A DNA stretch of 41,297 bases from the NCBI GenBank assembly GCA_937948815.1, contig CALFAM010000191.1, positions 1 through 41,297 of the forward strand, given 5' to 3'. Position 1 is the stretch's first letter, and each line of letters begins with the position of its first letter. The notes beneath the pieces were generated by a model, which saw nothing but the letters and a program-made list of their open reading frames with translations, was not told the DNA's origin and did not search any database. This DNA is from an uncultured bacterium (GTDB taxonomy: Bacteria > Acidobacteriota > Thermoanaerobaculia > Multivoradales > J023). Both the position numbers and the translations under genes were made by a program. Positions 24,121-31,554 of the stretch are shown here, piece by piece.

Positions 24121-24287
24121 GATCCCCCTTCGTGCTCGATCGGCCACGTCGATCTCGGCTGCGCCACCTTGCGCTACCGCCCTCGCATCACCGCCTCCCT
24201 GTCACCTCTTTCTGCGACTGCCGAGCCCGTGCCGTACGCCCAAGTCTGTAGTGGGCTCCGCGCCATTCCGTAGGGGAGAATGGTCAG

Positions 24288-26492
24288 GTGAAGAAACACC
24301 AGCGCCTACGCGCAGCCCCTTTAGCGCTTCTCGCCTCCGCGTCTCTGCTCGCCGCCTGCGATCGCCAGGCGTCCGCTCCGGAAGAACACCGCAACGGCTC
24401 GACTCGCCCGGAAAGCACGGTAGCTTCTCACCAGCCCAGCAGCGCTTCGTCCGGGCACGAAGCCCCCGATCGCCCGCGGGACGACCTCGTGCTCGAGCCG
24501 GTCGCGATCCGCGATCTGCTCCTGATCACGGTCGATACCCTGCGAGCCGATGCCCTCGGATTCGCGGGCGAAGCGCGTGTCAGCACCCCGACACTCGACC
24601 GCCTGGCGGCCACGGGCTGGGTCTTCGATAACGCGCACGCGCACAATGTGGTGACCTTGCCGTCCCACGCCAACATCCTGACCGGCCGCTACCCGTACCA
24701 GCATGGGATTCGCGACAACATCGGCTTCGTGCTCGATGACTCGATTCCCACCGCCGCGACGATCCTCAGCGAGGCAGGATTCGCAACCGGCGCCGTGATT
24801 GCCGCCTACCCGCTCGACGCCCGCTTCGGTCTCGCGCGCGGCTTCGACGTCTATGACGATCAGCTCCCCACCAGCCAGGGGGCGGTCCGCTTCGCATCCA
24901 CTGAACGAGCCGGAGATCAGGTCGTCGCGCGTGGCCTCGAGTGGTGGCGCAAGCACGCAGGCGAGCGACGCTTTCTGTGGCTTCACCTCTTCGAGCCTCA
25001 TGCGCCCTACGCGCCCCCCGAGCCCTATGCTTCCCAGTTCGCGAGCGAGCCCTACCTGGGCGAAGTTGCGGCTACCGACGCCTACCTACGCCCCCTTCTG
25101 ACTCCGTTCCTCGAGGGCAACGAGACCCCGACCCTGATTGCCTTTACCTCGGACCACGGCGAGTCACTCGGCGAGCACGGCGAGCGGACCCACGGTCTCT
25201 TCGCCTACGAGGCCACGCTCAAGGTTCCGCTGGTGCTCTGGGCCCCCGGCCTCGAGCCTGGTCGCTCCTCGGCACCGGCACGGCACATCGACCTGCTCCC
25301 TACCCTGCTCGACGCCGTGGGTGTCCCCGCCCCTGCCGATCTTCCTGGCCGCTCGCTGCTGGCCCCGACCGATCCCGCGGCCACCACCTACTTCGAGTCG
25401 CTGACCGCGACACTCAATCGTGGTTGGGCCCCGCTGCGCGGCGTCATCGATCAAGGCGAGAAGCTCATCGAGCTACCCTTGATGGAGCTTTATCAGCTTC
25501 CCGACGATCCTCAGGAGCTCGACAATCTGGCCGACCAGCAGCGGCGCCGTGTGCACGCCCTGCGCGCCCAGCTCCCGGTGGAGTCCGTGTGGCCGCCGCC
25601 ACGCACGGCCGCGAGCAGCAGCGCCGAGCGCGCCGCGCTGCGCAGCCTGGGCTACATCTCCGGGAACGCTGCCAGCAAGACCACCTACACCGCCGCAGAC
25701 GACCCCAAGAACCTCCTCGCGGTGGATAACGCCATCTATCGCTTCATCGACCTCTTCCAGCTCGGCCGCCTCACCGAGGCCACGGCCGTGGCACGTGAAG
25801 TGGTGCAGGCGCAGCCCACCATGGCGATCGGCCACGAGCACCTCGGCCAGGTGCTCCTCGAACAGGGCCAGGTCGCCCAGGCAGTCGAGGCCATGGAGCA
25901 GGCCGTGGCGATCGATGCCGCCAGCCCCCCGCTGATTCGCCAGCTCGCGCTCTCGTATATCGAGCAGGGACGCGGTGACGACGCGATTCAAATCATTGAA
26001 TCGCGTGCGGAGAGCACGGATCCCGAAGACCTCAACACCCTTGGTTTCGTGCTTGCGGAGGGCGGTCGCCTCGACCAGGCGACTGCCGCGCTCACCCGCA
26101 GCCTTTCTCATGATCCGACCAATCCAGAGGCGCACCAGAATCTTGCCCTGGTCGCTCTTTACCGCCAGGACTGGATCGAAGCAGAGAACCAGGCATCCCG
26201 CGCCCTCGAGCAAGCTCCGGCCCTGAATCACGCCTGGAACTATCTGGGCGTCGCGAACGCCAACCTCGGCCGCCCGCGCCGCGCGCTGGAGGCTTGGGAA
26301 CGCGCATCGGCGCTGGTACCCCAGGACTTCGATCTGCTCTACAACATTGCCATCGTCTCCCTGCAAACCGGGGATCGCTCTCGGGCCGCAGGCGCACTTC
26401 GTCGTTTCATCGAGGGCGCCCCACCAGAGCGCTACGCCCCGGACATCACCAAGGCTCGCGGCATGCTGAGACAGCTAGAGGAATCTCCATGA
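24288..26492 (+). CDS. Lipoprotein with sulfatase-fold hydrolase/transferase domain (Thr nucleophile) and TPRs
   Basis: A 734-aa protein. The GTG start at 24288 is supported by GGGGAG about 9 nt upstream and a lipoprotein signal with lipobox LLAAC (Cys24). Residues about 75-440 form an alkaline-phosphatase/sulfatase-superfamily domain. Visible features are a metal Asp in TVDTLRAD (D83), SDHGESLGEHG (D289, H290) and a downstream THG His. At the nucleophile position, where sulfatases have C/S-x-P-x-R, the sequence is TLPSHANILTG with Thr123 and His in place of Arg. The enzyme therefore cannot be a formylglycine sulfatase and may be a phosphatase or phospho-group transferase. About seven TPRs follow (480-730). 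The stop overlaps the next gene start (ATGA), indicating coupling. Confidence 0.87.
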   Translation: MKKHQRLRAAPLALLASASLLAACDRQASAPEEHRNGSTRPESTVASHQPSSASSGHEAPDRPRDDLVLEPVAIRDLLLITVDTLRADALGFAGEARVSTPTLDRLAATGWVFDNAHAHNVVTLPSHANILTGRYPYQHGIRDNIGFVLDDSIPTAATILSEAGFATGAVIAAYPLDARFGLARGFDVYDDQLPTSQGAVRFASTERAGDQVVARGLEWWRKHAGERRFLWLHLFEPHAPYAPPEPYASQFASEPYLGEVAATDAYLRPLLTPFLEGNETPTLIAFTSDHGESLGEHGERTHGLFAYEATLKVPLVLWAPGLEPGRSSAPARHIDLLPTLLDAVGVPAPADLPGRSLLAPTDPAATTYFESLTATLNRGWAPLRGVIDQGEKLIELPLMELYQLPDDPQELDNLADQQRRRVHALRAQLPVESVWPPPRTAASSSAERAALRSLGYISGNAASKTTYTAADDPKNLLAVDNAIYRFIDLFQLGRLTEATAVAREVVQAQPTMAIGHEHLGQVLLEQGQVAQAVEAMEQAVAIDAASPPLIRQLALSYIEQGRGDDAIQIIESRAESTDPEDLNTLGFVLAEGGRLDQATAALTRSLSHDPTNPEAHQNLALVALYRQDWIEAENQASRALEQAPALNHAWNYLGVANANLGRPRRALEAWERASALVPQDFDLLYNIAIVSLQTGDRSRAAGALRRFIEGAPPERYAPDITKARGMLRQLEESP

Positions 26493-28735
26493 TGATCGTT
26501 CGACCCGTGGCGCACAGCAGGCCAAACCGACCCAAGCGAATCCCTCCAGGGCCAGGAAGAGGTCCGGCATTGAACGGCATGGCAAGCGTCTGCGCGATCG
26601 TCAGCCTCTCGCTCTTTCTCGCCTGCGGCGGTGATTCAGGCGGCACGGACGCGCGCAACGCAGCATCAGCCGGCTCAGCAGCAAGCGCCCCGCCGGTGGT
26701 CCTGATCTCCATCGATACGCTGCGCTCCGACCGGCTCCCCATCTACGGCTATGCCGAGGTCGAGACCCCGGCGATCGATCGCTTACGGCGCGATTCGACG
26801 CTCTTTACGCACGCCTACTCCCACGTCCCCCTTACCTTACCGGCCCATGCCTCGATGCTGACCGGTCGGTTCCCATACGAGCACGGCATTCGCGACAACC
26901 AGGGCTACGTGCTCGGCCCGGAGTGGCCGACCCTGCCGGAGATCCTGGGCGCCCGCGGATACCGGACGGGGGCGGCGGTCTCGACGTTCATCTTGCGGAC
27001 GGAAACGGGCATCGCGCGTGGCTTCGAGCACTACGACGACAGCATCGCCAACGGGCCGGCCAACCAGATCGTCAGCCCGCTGCGGCCAGGCCTCGATACG
27101 CTCGAGCCGGCCCGCGCGTGGCTGGCAGACGTCAAGGACCAACCCTTCTTCCTGTTCTTTCACATCTATGAGCCGCACCGGCCCTATCAACCCTCGGAGC
27201 CCTTTGCCTCGCGCTACGGCATCGGCTACGACGCGGAGGTGGCGCTCGCTGATCATGTGATCGGCGAGCTCCTGGACACCCTGCGCCAGCAGGGCCGCTA
27301 CGATGACGCGCTGATCATCCTGACTTCGGACCATGGTGAAGGCCTCGGCGACCATGGTGCTGCCGAGCATGGCCCCTTGCTCTACCGCGAGGTGCTGCAG
27401 ATCCCGTTGGTCATCAAGCTGCCCGCCGGCAGCGCAGCAGGCGAAACCAGCAATCGACCGGCGCAGCTCGTCGACCTGATGCCCACCATTCTGGACCGCC
27501 TGGGCGCAACGGACGCGCTCGAGTCCCTGCCGGGCACGGCCCTGTTCGCCGAGAGCGAGGGCATGCCGGAGCGCATGCTCTATGCGGAGACCCTTTTCCC
27601 CCGCCTTCACTTCGGCTGGAGCGAGCTCTATTCGCTGATCGACTTCCCGTTCCATTACATTCATGGGCCCGACCCCGAGCTCTACGATCTCGCCACCGAT
27701 CCCGGCGAAACCCGCAACATCCTGACCGAGAATCGCCGGGCCTACCGCAAGATGGCAGATGCCCTCGCCAGCCTGCCCACCGACTTCGCCGCACCCGAGC
27801 CGGTCGACGAAGAAACCCGTGCGCAGCTCGACGCTCTCGGCTACATCGGATCGTCGAGCGACGCGATGAGCGATCGGCCGCGCGCCGATCCCAAGACCAA
27901 GCTGCACGTCCTGGAAGCACTCGCCCAGGCATTCAACCACTTCCGGCAGAACGACTGTCCCGCCACGGTCGAAGCACTCGAACGCGTGCTCGCCGAAGAG
28001 CAGGAAATCATCGAGGCGTGGGAGTACCTGGGCCGGTGTCAGCTGCGCCTCGGCAAAGTGCCCGAAGCCCTCGCGGCGTATCAGCAGCTCCTGACCCTTA
28101 CGGGTGGCAATGCCAAGGCAGCCTTGGGTGCTGCCAGCGCCTTCTTACGTCTCGGGCAGTTCGACGACGCCAAGGTGCACGCGGAAATGGCCATCCCGTC
28201 ACAGCCAGTCGCCTACAACATCCTCGCGCAGGTTGCGATGCAGCAGGGCGATCTCGAGGCTGCCGACCAAGCGTTGGCAAAGGCCATGGATTCATCGCTC
28301 GCGCGCCCGAACGCATTGCTCGGCAAAGCCGAAGTCGCTCTGCGGCGCGAAGATCCCGCAGCCGCGCTCGACTTCGTACGCCAGGCCGAAGCAGCCGCTG
28401 CCGAGCCGCTGAAGGGAATCGAGCTGACTCGCGGCAAGGCGTTGGCGCAGATGGGCGAGATCGAGCCGGCCATGCGGGCGCTGTGGGCGGCCATCGAGGA
28501 GAGTCCGCGGGAGATCGCTCCCTATGCCCATCTGGCTCTCGTCCGGGGACTGGCGGGCGACGGCCAGGGGGCCTTCGACACCTTGCGCGCGTTGGTCGAA
28601 GCGGTTCCCGTTCCGCCCGCCTACGCCGAAGCTGTGCGCACCCTGCGACTGCTCGGTGACCAAGAGAGCGCCTCACGACTGCTGCAGTTCGCGCGCAGCA
28701 AATGGCCACGGAACGCCGAGCTCCGCTCGCTCTAA
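26489..28735 (+). CDS. Second sulfatase-fold (Thr nucleophile)/TPR lipoprotein
   Basis: A 748-aa paralogue of the preceding protein, coupled by an ATGA overlap. The lipobox LFLAC (Cys46) lies far from the ATG at 26489. A TTG at 26570 with AGAGG about 8 nt upstream, or an ATG at 26579, would give a more normal lipoprotein signal, so the real start may be one of these. The catalytic domain (about 68-430) has metal Asp in SIDTLRSD (D76), nucleophile motif LTLPAHASMLTG (Thr116) and TSDHGEGLGDHG (D281, H282). About seven TPR-like repeats occupy residues 480-740. The same Thr and His substitution as in its neighbour shows that this is a property of the subfamily and not a sequencing error. The substrate is unknown; both proteins are predicted to be membrane-anchored outside the cytoplasm. 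Confidence 0.86.
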   Translation: MMIVRPVAHSRPNRPKRIPPGPGRGPALNGMASVCAIVSLSLFLACGGDSGGTDARNAASAGSAASAPPVVLISIDTLRSDRLPIYGYAEVETPAIDRLRRDSTLFTHAYSHVPLTLPAHASMLTGRFPYEHGIRDNQGYVLGPEWPTLPEILGARGYRTGAAVSTFILRTETGIARGFEHYDDSIANGPANQIVSPLRPGLDTLEPARAWLADVKDQPFFLFFHIYEPHRPYQPSEPFASRYGIGYDAEVALADHVIGELLDTLRQQGRYDDALIILTSDHGEGLGDHGAAEHGPLLYREVLQIPLVIKLPAGSAAGETSNRPAQLVDLMPTILDRLGATDALESLPGTALFAESEGMPERMLYAETLFPRLHFGWSELYSLIDFPFHYIHGPDPELYDLATDPGETRNILTENRRAYRKMADALASLPTDFAAPEPVDEETRAQLDALGYIGSSSDAMSDRPRADPKTKLHVLEALAQAFNHFRQNDCPATVEALERVLAEEQEIIEAWEYLGRCQLRLGKVPEALAAYQQLLTLTGGNAKAALGAASAFLRLGQFDDAKVHAEMAIPSQPVAYNILAQVAMQQGDLEAADQALAKAMDSSLARPNALLGKAEVALRREDPAAALDFVRQAEAAAAEPLKGIELTRGKALAQMGEIEPAMRALWAAIEESPREIAPYAHLALVRGLAGDGQGAFDTLRALVEAVPVPPAYAEAVRTLRLLGDQESASRLLQFARSKWPRNAELRSL

Positions 28736-28830
28736 AGGCCACTGCTCTCTCTACGGGTCACCGCGCTCTCACCGGGGGACAGCGTTCTCAAAGAGGAGAC
28801 AGTGTTCCCAACAGGGGACAACCCGGTGCC
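28735..28830. repeat. Degenerate tandem repeat, about 20-bp unit, 3-5 copies
   Basis: The clearest units are GGGGACAGCGTTCTCAAAGA (28775-28794) and GGAGACAGTGTTCCCAACA (28795-28813), then a partial GGGGACAACCC from 28814. A more diverged unit with GCGCTCTCA precedes them (28755-28774), and a remnant CTGCTCTCT precedes that. The repeat fills the first part of the 343-nt gap before the short VWFA genes. The rest of that gap contains only the hairpin at 29031-29055 and no coding region I can support. Confidence 0.5.
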
Positions 28831-29030
28831 CTTGCCGCCACCTGGCCCGTTCCGGCCCGGGCTGGGATCGTGCGCTGAGCTGGCGGGATGAGCTGCTGTA
28901 GACCAGGGACCGGCCCGGAAGCTGCTCGAACCGCTCCCTCCACGCCGGCGACCTTCTGCCGGTTGGCCCACCGATTGCTTCTCCCATGCTCATGCGAGCA
29001 ACGATCCGCAATTGCGCATGGCCCCGAATC

Positions 29031-29055
29031 GCGCGCCTGGCCTCGAAAGGCGCGC
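29031..29055 (+). promoter_or_regulatory. Hairpin just upstream of the Shine-Dalgarno of the first short VWFA gene
   Basis: GCGCGCCT (29031-29038) pairs perfectly with AGGCGCGC (29048-29055) over a 9-nt loop. It ends 8 nt before the GGAAGGAG Shine-Dalgarno of the gene at 29079. It could modulate translation initiation, but in GC-rich DNA this may be chance. Confidence 0.3.
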
Positions 29056-29078
29056 ATGACTCTGGAAGGAGCGAAGCA

Positions 29079-30188
29079 ATGACCCGACGCCTGCACCTGG
29101 CAGCTTGGACGATGGCCGCCTCTCTCGTCGTAGCACCGACCCTCATGGCCGAGCAGCAGCCTACAGCCGAGTTCGAAGGCATGACCGAAGTCACCGAGGT
29201 GCTGCTCGATGTCCTGGTCACCGACAAACAGGGAAACGTGATCGTCGGCCTGACCGAGGAAGACTTCATCGTCGAAGAGGACACGGGTGCACCGGTCGAG
29301 CTCACCGGAGCGACCTTCTACAGCAACCGCCGCTTCGTCGAGTCCGAGGCGCGGGCCGAAGAGCTGGGATTGTCGTTCGATGCGGTGCCTGTCGACCGCT
29401 TCTTCGTGCTCTTCTTCCACGACCAGCGCCAGGATCTGAGACAGCTCGGCAGCCAGCAACTCGATGCCGCGCGCTATGCCAAGCAGTGGGTCGATCGCGA
29501 GCTTTTGGTCAACGACTATGTGGCAGTGGTTAGCTATGGCGTCGGTCTGGCAGTACAAACCGACTTCACCAACGACAAGAAGATTCTCAAGAAGGCAATC
29601 GGCGATGCGGTCCTCGGTCGCGACGCGGGACGCAACTACCCCTCGCGCTTCCCCCCTGAGGACAAGCCCTCCTTGCTCCGTAGCCTGCCTACGGGCAAGG
29701 ACCTCCGCAAGGCAACGTGGGACATCCACCACGGACTTCGCTTGGTCGGCGATGCCCTTGGCGACACGATTGGGCGCAAGAACATGCTGCTCTTCTCGAT
29801 CGGCTGGGGAACCGTCGACGAAGCCGTGACGTTCAGCCCCGACGTGCGCTACTACGGCGACACGATGGAGGCATTGAATGCCAGCAACGTCGCGGTCTAC
29901 GCCATCGACTACGTCTCGACAGTCGAAGGCGGTGGCAGCCTCGATCGCACACTGAACGACTCGCTGTCTACCCTGGCCAAAGACACCGGTGGGCAATATT
30001 TCTTCCACTACGTCAACTTCGCGACGCCGCTGACCACCGTCTCCGAGGACACCAACGGCTACTACCTGCTGTCCTATCCCGGCCTTTACCAGCAAGGCAC
30101 TTCCGGCTTCCGGAATGTCAAGGTGCGGACGCGGAATTCGAACTTCGAAGTCCGCACGCGCAAGGGCTATACCTACGGCGCATCCTGA
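29079..30188 (+). CDS. Short secreted VWFA-like protein with altered metal site (tandem copy A)
   Basis: A 369-aa protein. The ATG at 29079 is preceded by GGAAGGAG about 7 nt upstream and begins a signal peptide (cleavage near LMAEQ). It has the VTEVLLDVLVTDKQGNVIVGLTEEDFIVEE segment that leads VWFA domains of the TIGR03436 type. Other family hallmarks are NMLLFSIGWGTVDEA, VAVYAIDYVST, LAKDTGGQYFFHYVNFATPL and YYLLSYPG...FRNVKVRTR. At the DxSxS metal site the sequence is HDQRQDL (D115, R117, D119), so the two Ser ligands are replaced. It lacks the C-terminal Ig-like half of the ~720-aa paralogues. It is about 85-90% identical by eye to the next gene, a recent tandem duplicate. The function is unknown. 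Confidence 0.85.
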   Translation: MTRRLHLAAWTMAASLVVAPTLMAEQQPTAEFEGMTEVTEVLLDVLVTDKQGNVIVGLTEEDFIVEEDTGAPVELTGATFYSNRRFVESEARAEELGLSFDAVPVDRFFVLFFHDQRQDLRQLGSQQLDAARYAKQWVDRELLVNDYVAVVSYGVGLAVQTDFTNDKKILKKAIGDAVLGRDAGRNYPSRFPPEDKPSLLRSLPTGKDLRKATWDIHHGLRLVGDALGDTIGRKNMLLFSIGWGTVDEAVTFSPDVRYYGDTMEALNASNVAVYAIDYVSTVEGGGSLDRTLNDSLSTLAKDTGGQYFFHYVNFATPLTTVSEDTNGYYLLSYPGLYQQGTSGFRNVKVRTRNSNFEVRTRKGYTYGAS

Positions 30189-30195
30189 TCGACGA

Positions 30196-30236
30196 GGCCG
30201 GGGTGGCGGGGCCGTGCAACACAGCCCCGGCCTTTC
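30196..30236 (+). terminator. Probable intrinsic terminator after tandem copy A
   Basis: GGCCGGGG (30196-30203) pairs with CCCCGGCC (30225-30232), followed directly by TTTCT. The stem begins 7 nt after the stop codon. The T-run is short, so efficiency may be moderate. It implies that copy B has its own promoter in 30237-30373. Confidence 0.55.
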
Positions 30237-30312
30237 TGCCCCCGGCCCCGGTTCTTCGCTGTCGGTCCCTCACCTCGCCTCCGGGCTTTGCCTATGGCTC
30301 CGGGCGGTGTAG

Positions 30313-30348
30313 GCTGCTGTTCGATACTCGAAAGATACTGAACGCAGC
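30313..30348 (+). repeat. Inverted repeat enclosing a duplicated GATACT motif upstream of copy B
   Basis: GCTGC-T-GTTC (30313-30322) can pair with GAAC-GCAGC (30340-30348) with one bulge, enclosing two GATACT hexamers (30323-30328 and 30334-30339). GATACT resembles a -10 box, but I find no good -35 partner. It sits 26 nt before the second short VWFA gene and may be its promoter/operator region. Confidence 0.3.
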
Positions 30349-30373
30349 TTACGCCCCTAGAAGGAGCAGCGTG

Positions 30374-31474
30374 ATGGCAAAGCGACTACGCACCGCCGCC
30401 TGGCTGGCGGCTCTGACATGGCTGGCGACCGCCCTGGTCGCTCAAGATCCGTCGGCCGTCAAAGAAGAAATCGACGTCACCGAGGTCTTGCTCGATGTGC
30501 TGGTCACCGACCAGCAGGGCAACGTCATCGTCGGTCTGACCGAGGAAGACTTCATCGTCGAAGAGGCCGACGCTGGGCCCGTGGAGGTGACCGGGGCGAC
30601 CTTCTACAGCAACCGTCGCTTCGTCGAGTCGGAAGAGCGCGCCCAAGAGCTCGGACTCAGCTTCGACGCCGTACCGGTCGACCGCTTCTTCGTGCTCTTC
30701 TTCCACGACCAACGCCAAGACCTCTCGCAACTCGGCGGCCAGCAGCTCGACGCCGCGCGCTATGCCAAGCAATGGGTTGACCGCGAGCTCCTGGTCAATG
30801 ATTACGTGGCTGTAGTCAGCTACGACACCAGCCTCAAAGTCCAGACGGACTTCAGCAACGACAAGAAGATCATCAAGAAGGCGATCGGCGACTCGGTGAT
30901 CGGAAAGAACCCACGGAAAAACTTTCCGTCGCGATTCCCACCCGAGGACAAGCCATCGCTGCTTCGCGGACTGCCCATCGGCAAGGCCCTCCGCAAGGAG
31001 TCCTGGGACATTCACCATGGACTGCGCTTGGTCGCCGAAGCCCTCGGCGACACCGTCGGACGCAAGAACATGCTGCTGTTCTCGATCGGCTGGGGAACGG
31101 TCGACGAAGCTGTGACCTTTAGCCCGGATGTCCGCTACTACAAGGACATGATGGAGGCGATGAACGCCAGCAATGTCGCTGTCTATGCCATCGACTACGT
31201 CTCGACCATCGAAGGTGGCGCCAGCCTCGACCGCACGCTCAATGATTCGATGTCGCTTCTCGCCAAGGACACGGGCGGTCAGTACTTCTTTCAGTACGTC
31301 AACTTCGCGACACCGTTGACCACGGTTTCCGACGACACCAACGGCTACTACTTGCTCTCCTATTCGAGCGAATATGCCCAGGGCACGTCGGGCTTCCGCA
31401 ACGTGACCGTGCGCACGCGCAACCCCAACTTCCAGGTTCGTACCCGCAAGGGCTACGCCTACGGCGCGAGCTAG
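30374..31474 (+). CDS. Short secreted VWFA-like protein with altered metal site (tandem copy B)
   Basis: A 366-aa tandem duplicate of the gene at 29079-30188. The ATG at 30374 has AGGAG about 7 nt upstream and starts a signal peptide (MAKRLRTAAWLAALTWLATALVAQ). The frame is open far upstream across copy A, but that part reads copy A out of frame. The metal-site position is again HDQRQDL (D112, R114, D116), so the loss of the DxSxS serines predates the duplication. GRKNMLLFSIGWGTVDEAVTFSPD, VAVYAIDYVST, LAKDTGGQYFFQYVNF and the terminal RTRKGYAYGAS match copy A almost exactly. Differences concentrate in the signal peptide and at a few surface-like positions. A long VWFA gene follows after 80 nt and may be co-transcribed. 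Confidence 0.86.
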   Translation: MAKRLRTAAWLAALTWLATALVAQDPSAVKEEIDVTEVLLDVLVTDQQGNVIVGLTEEDFIVEEADAGPVEVTGATFYSNRRFVESEERAQELGLSFDAVPVDRFFVLFFHDQRQDLSQLGGQQLDAARYAKQWVDRELLVNDYVAVVSYDTSLKVQTDFSNDKKIIKKAIGDSVIGKNPRKNFPSRFPPEDKPSLLRGLPIGKALRKESWDIHHGLRLVAEALGDTVGRKNMLLFSIGWGTVDEAVTFSPDVRYYKDMMEAMNASNVAVYAIDYVSTIEGGASLDRTLNDSMSLLAKDTGGQYFFQYVNFATPLTTVSDDTNGYYLLSYSSEYAQGTSGFRNVTVRTRNPNFQVRTRKGYAYGAS

Positions 31475-31554
31475 CAGCCCGCGGCAGAACGCTCATTGTC
31501 CTCGCCAGCAACGGATTTTCACCACGGACTACCACCCAGACGCGCGAGGTCGCC

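Noticed and set aside
25983-26004. A dyad GCGATTCA-AATCAT-TGAATCGC that resembles the direct repeat at 19452-19489
   Set aside because: It lies within the TPR-coding part of the first sulfatase-fold gene, in frame with normal TPR residues. Similarity to the intergenic repeat is probably chance.
26837-27940. A 367-codon minus-strand open frame opposite the second sulfatase-fold gene
   Set aside because: It is antisense to a gene with clear catalytic motifs and has no ribosome site or domain.
28735-28830. A possible CRISPR array
   Set aside because: The units are about 20 bp, contiguous and degenerate, with no spacers between them and no cas genes in the window.
29717-30373. An in-frame 219-codon extension upstream of short VWFA copy B
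   Set aside because: It reads the end of copy A in the wrong frame and crosses a probable terminator. ATG 30374 has its own Shine-Dalgarno and signal peptide.
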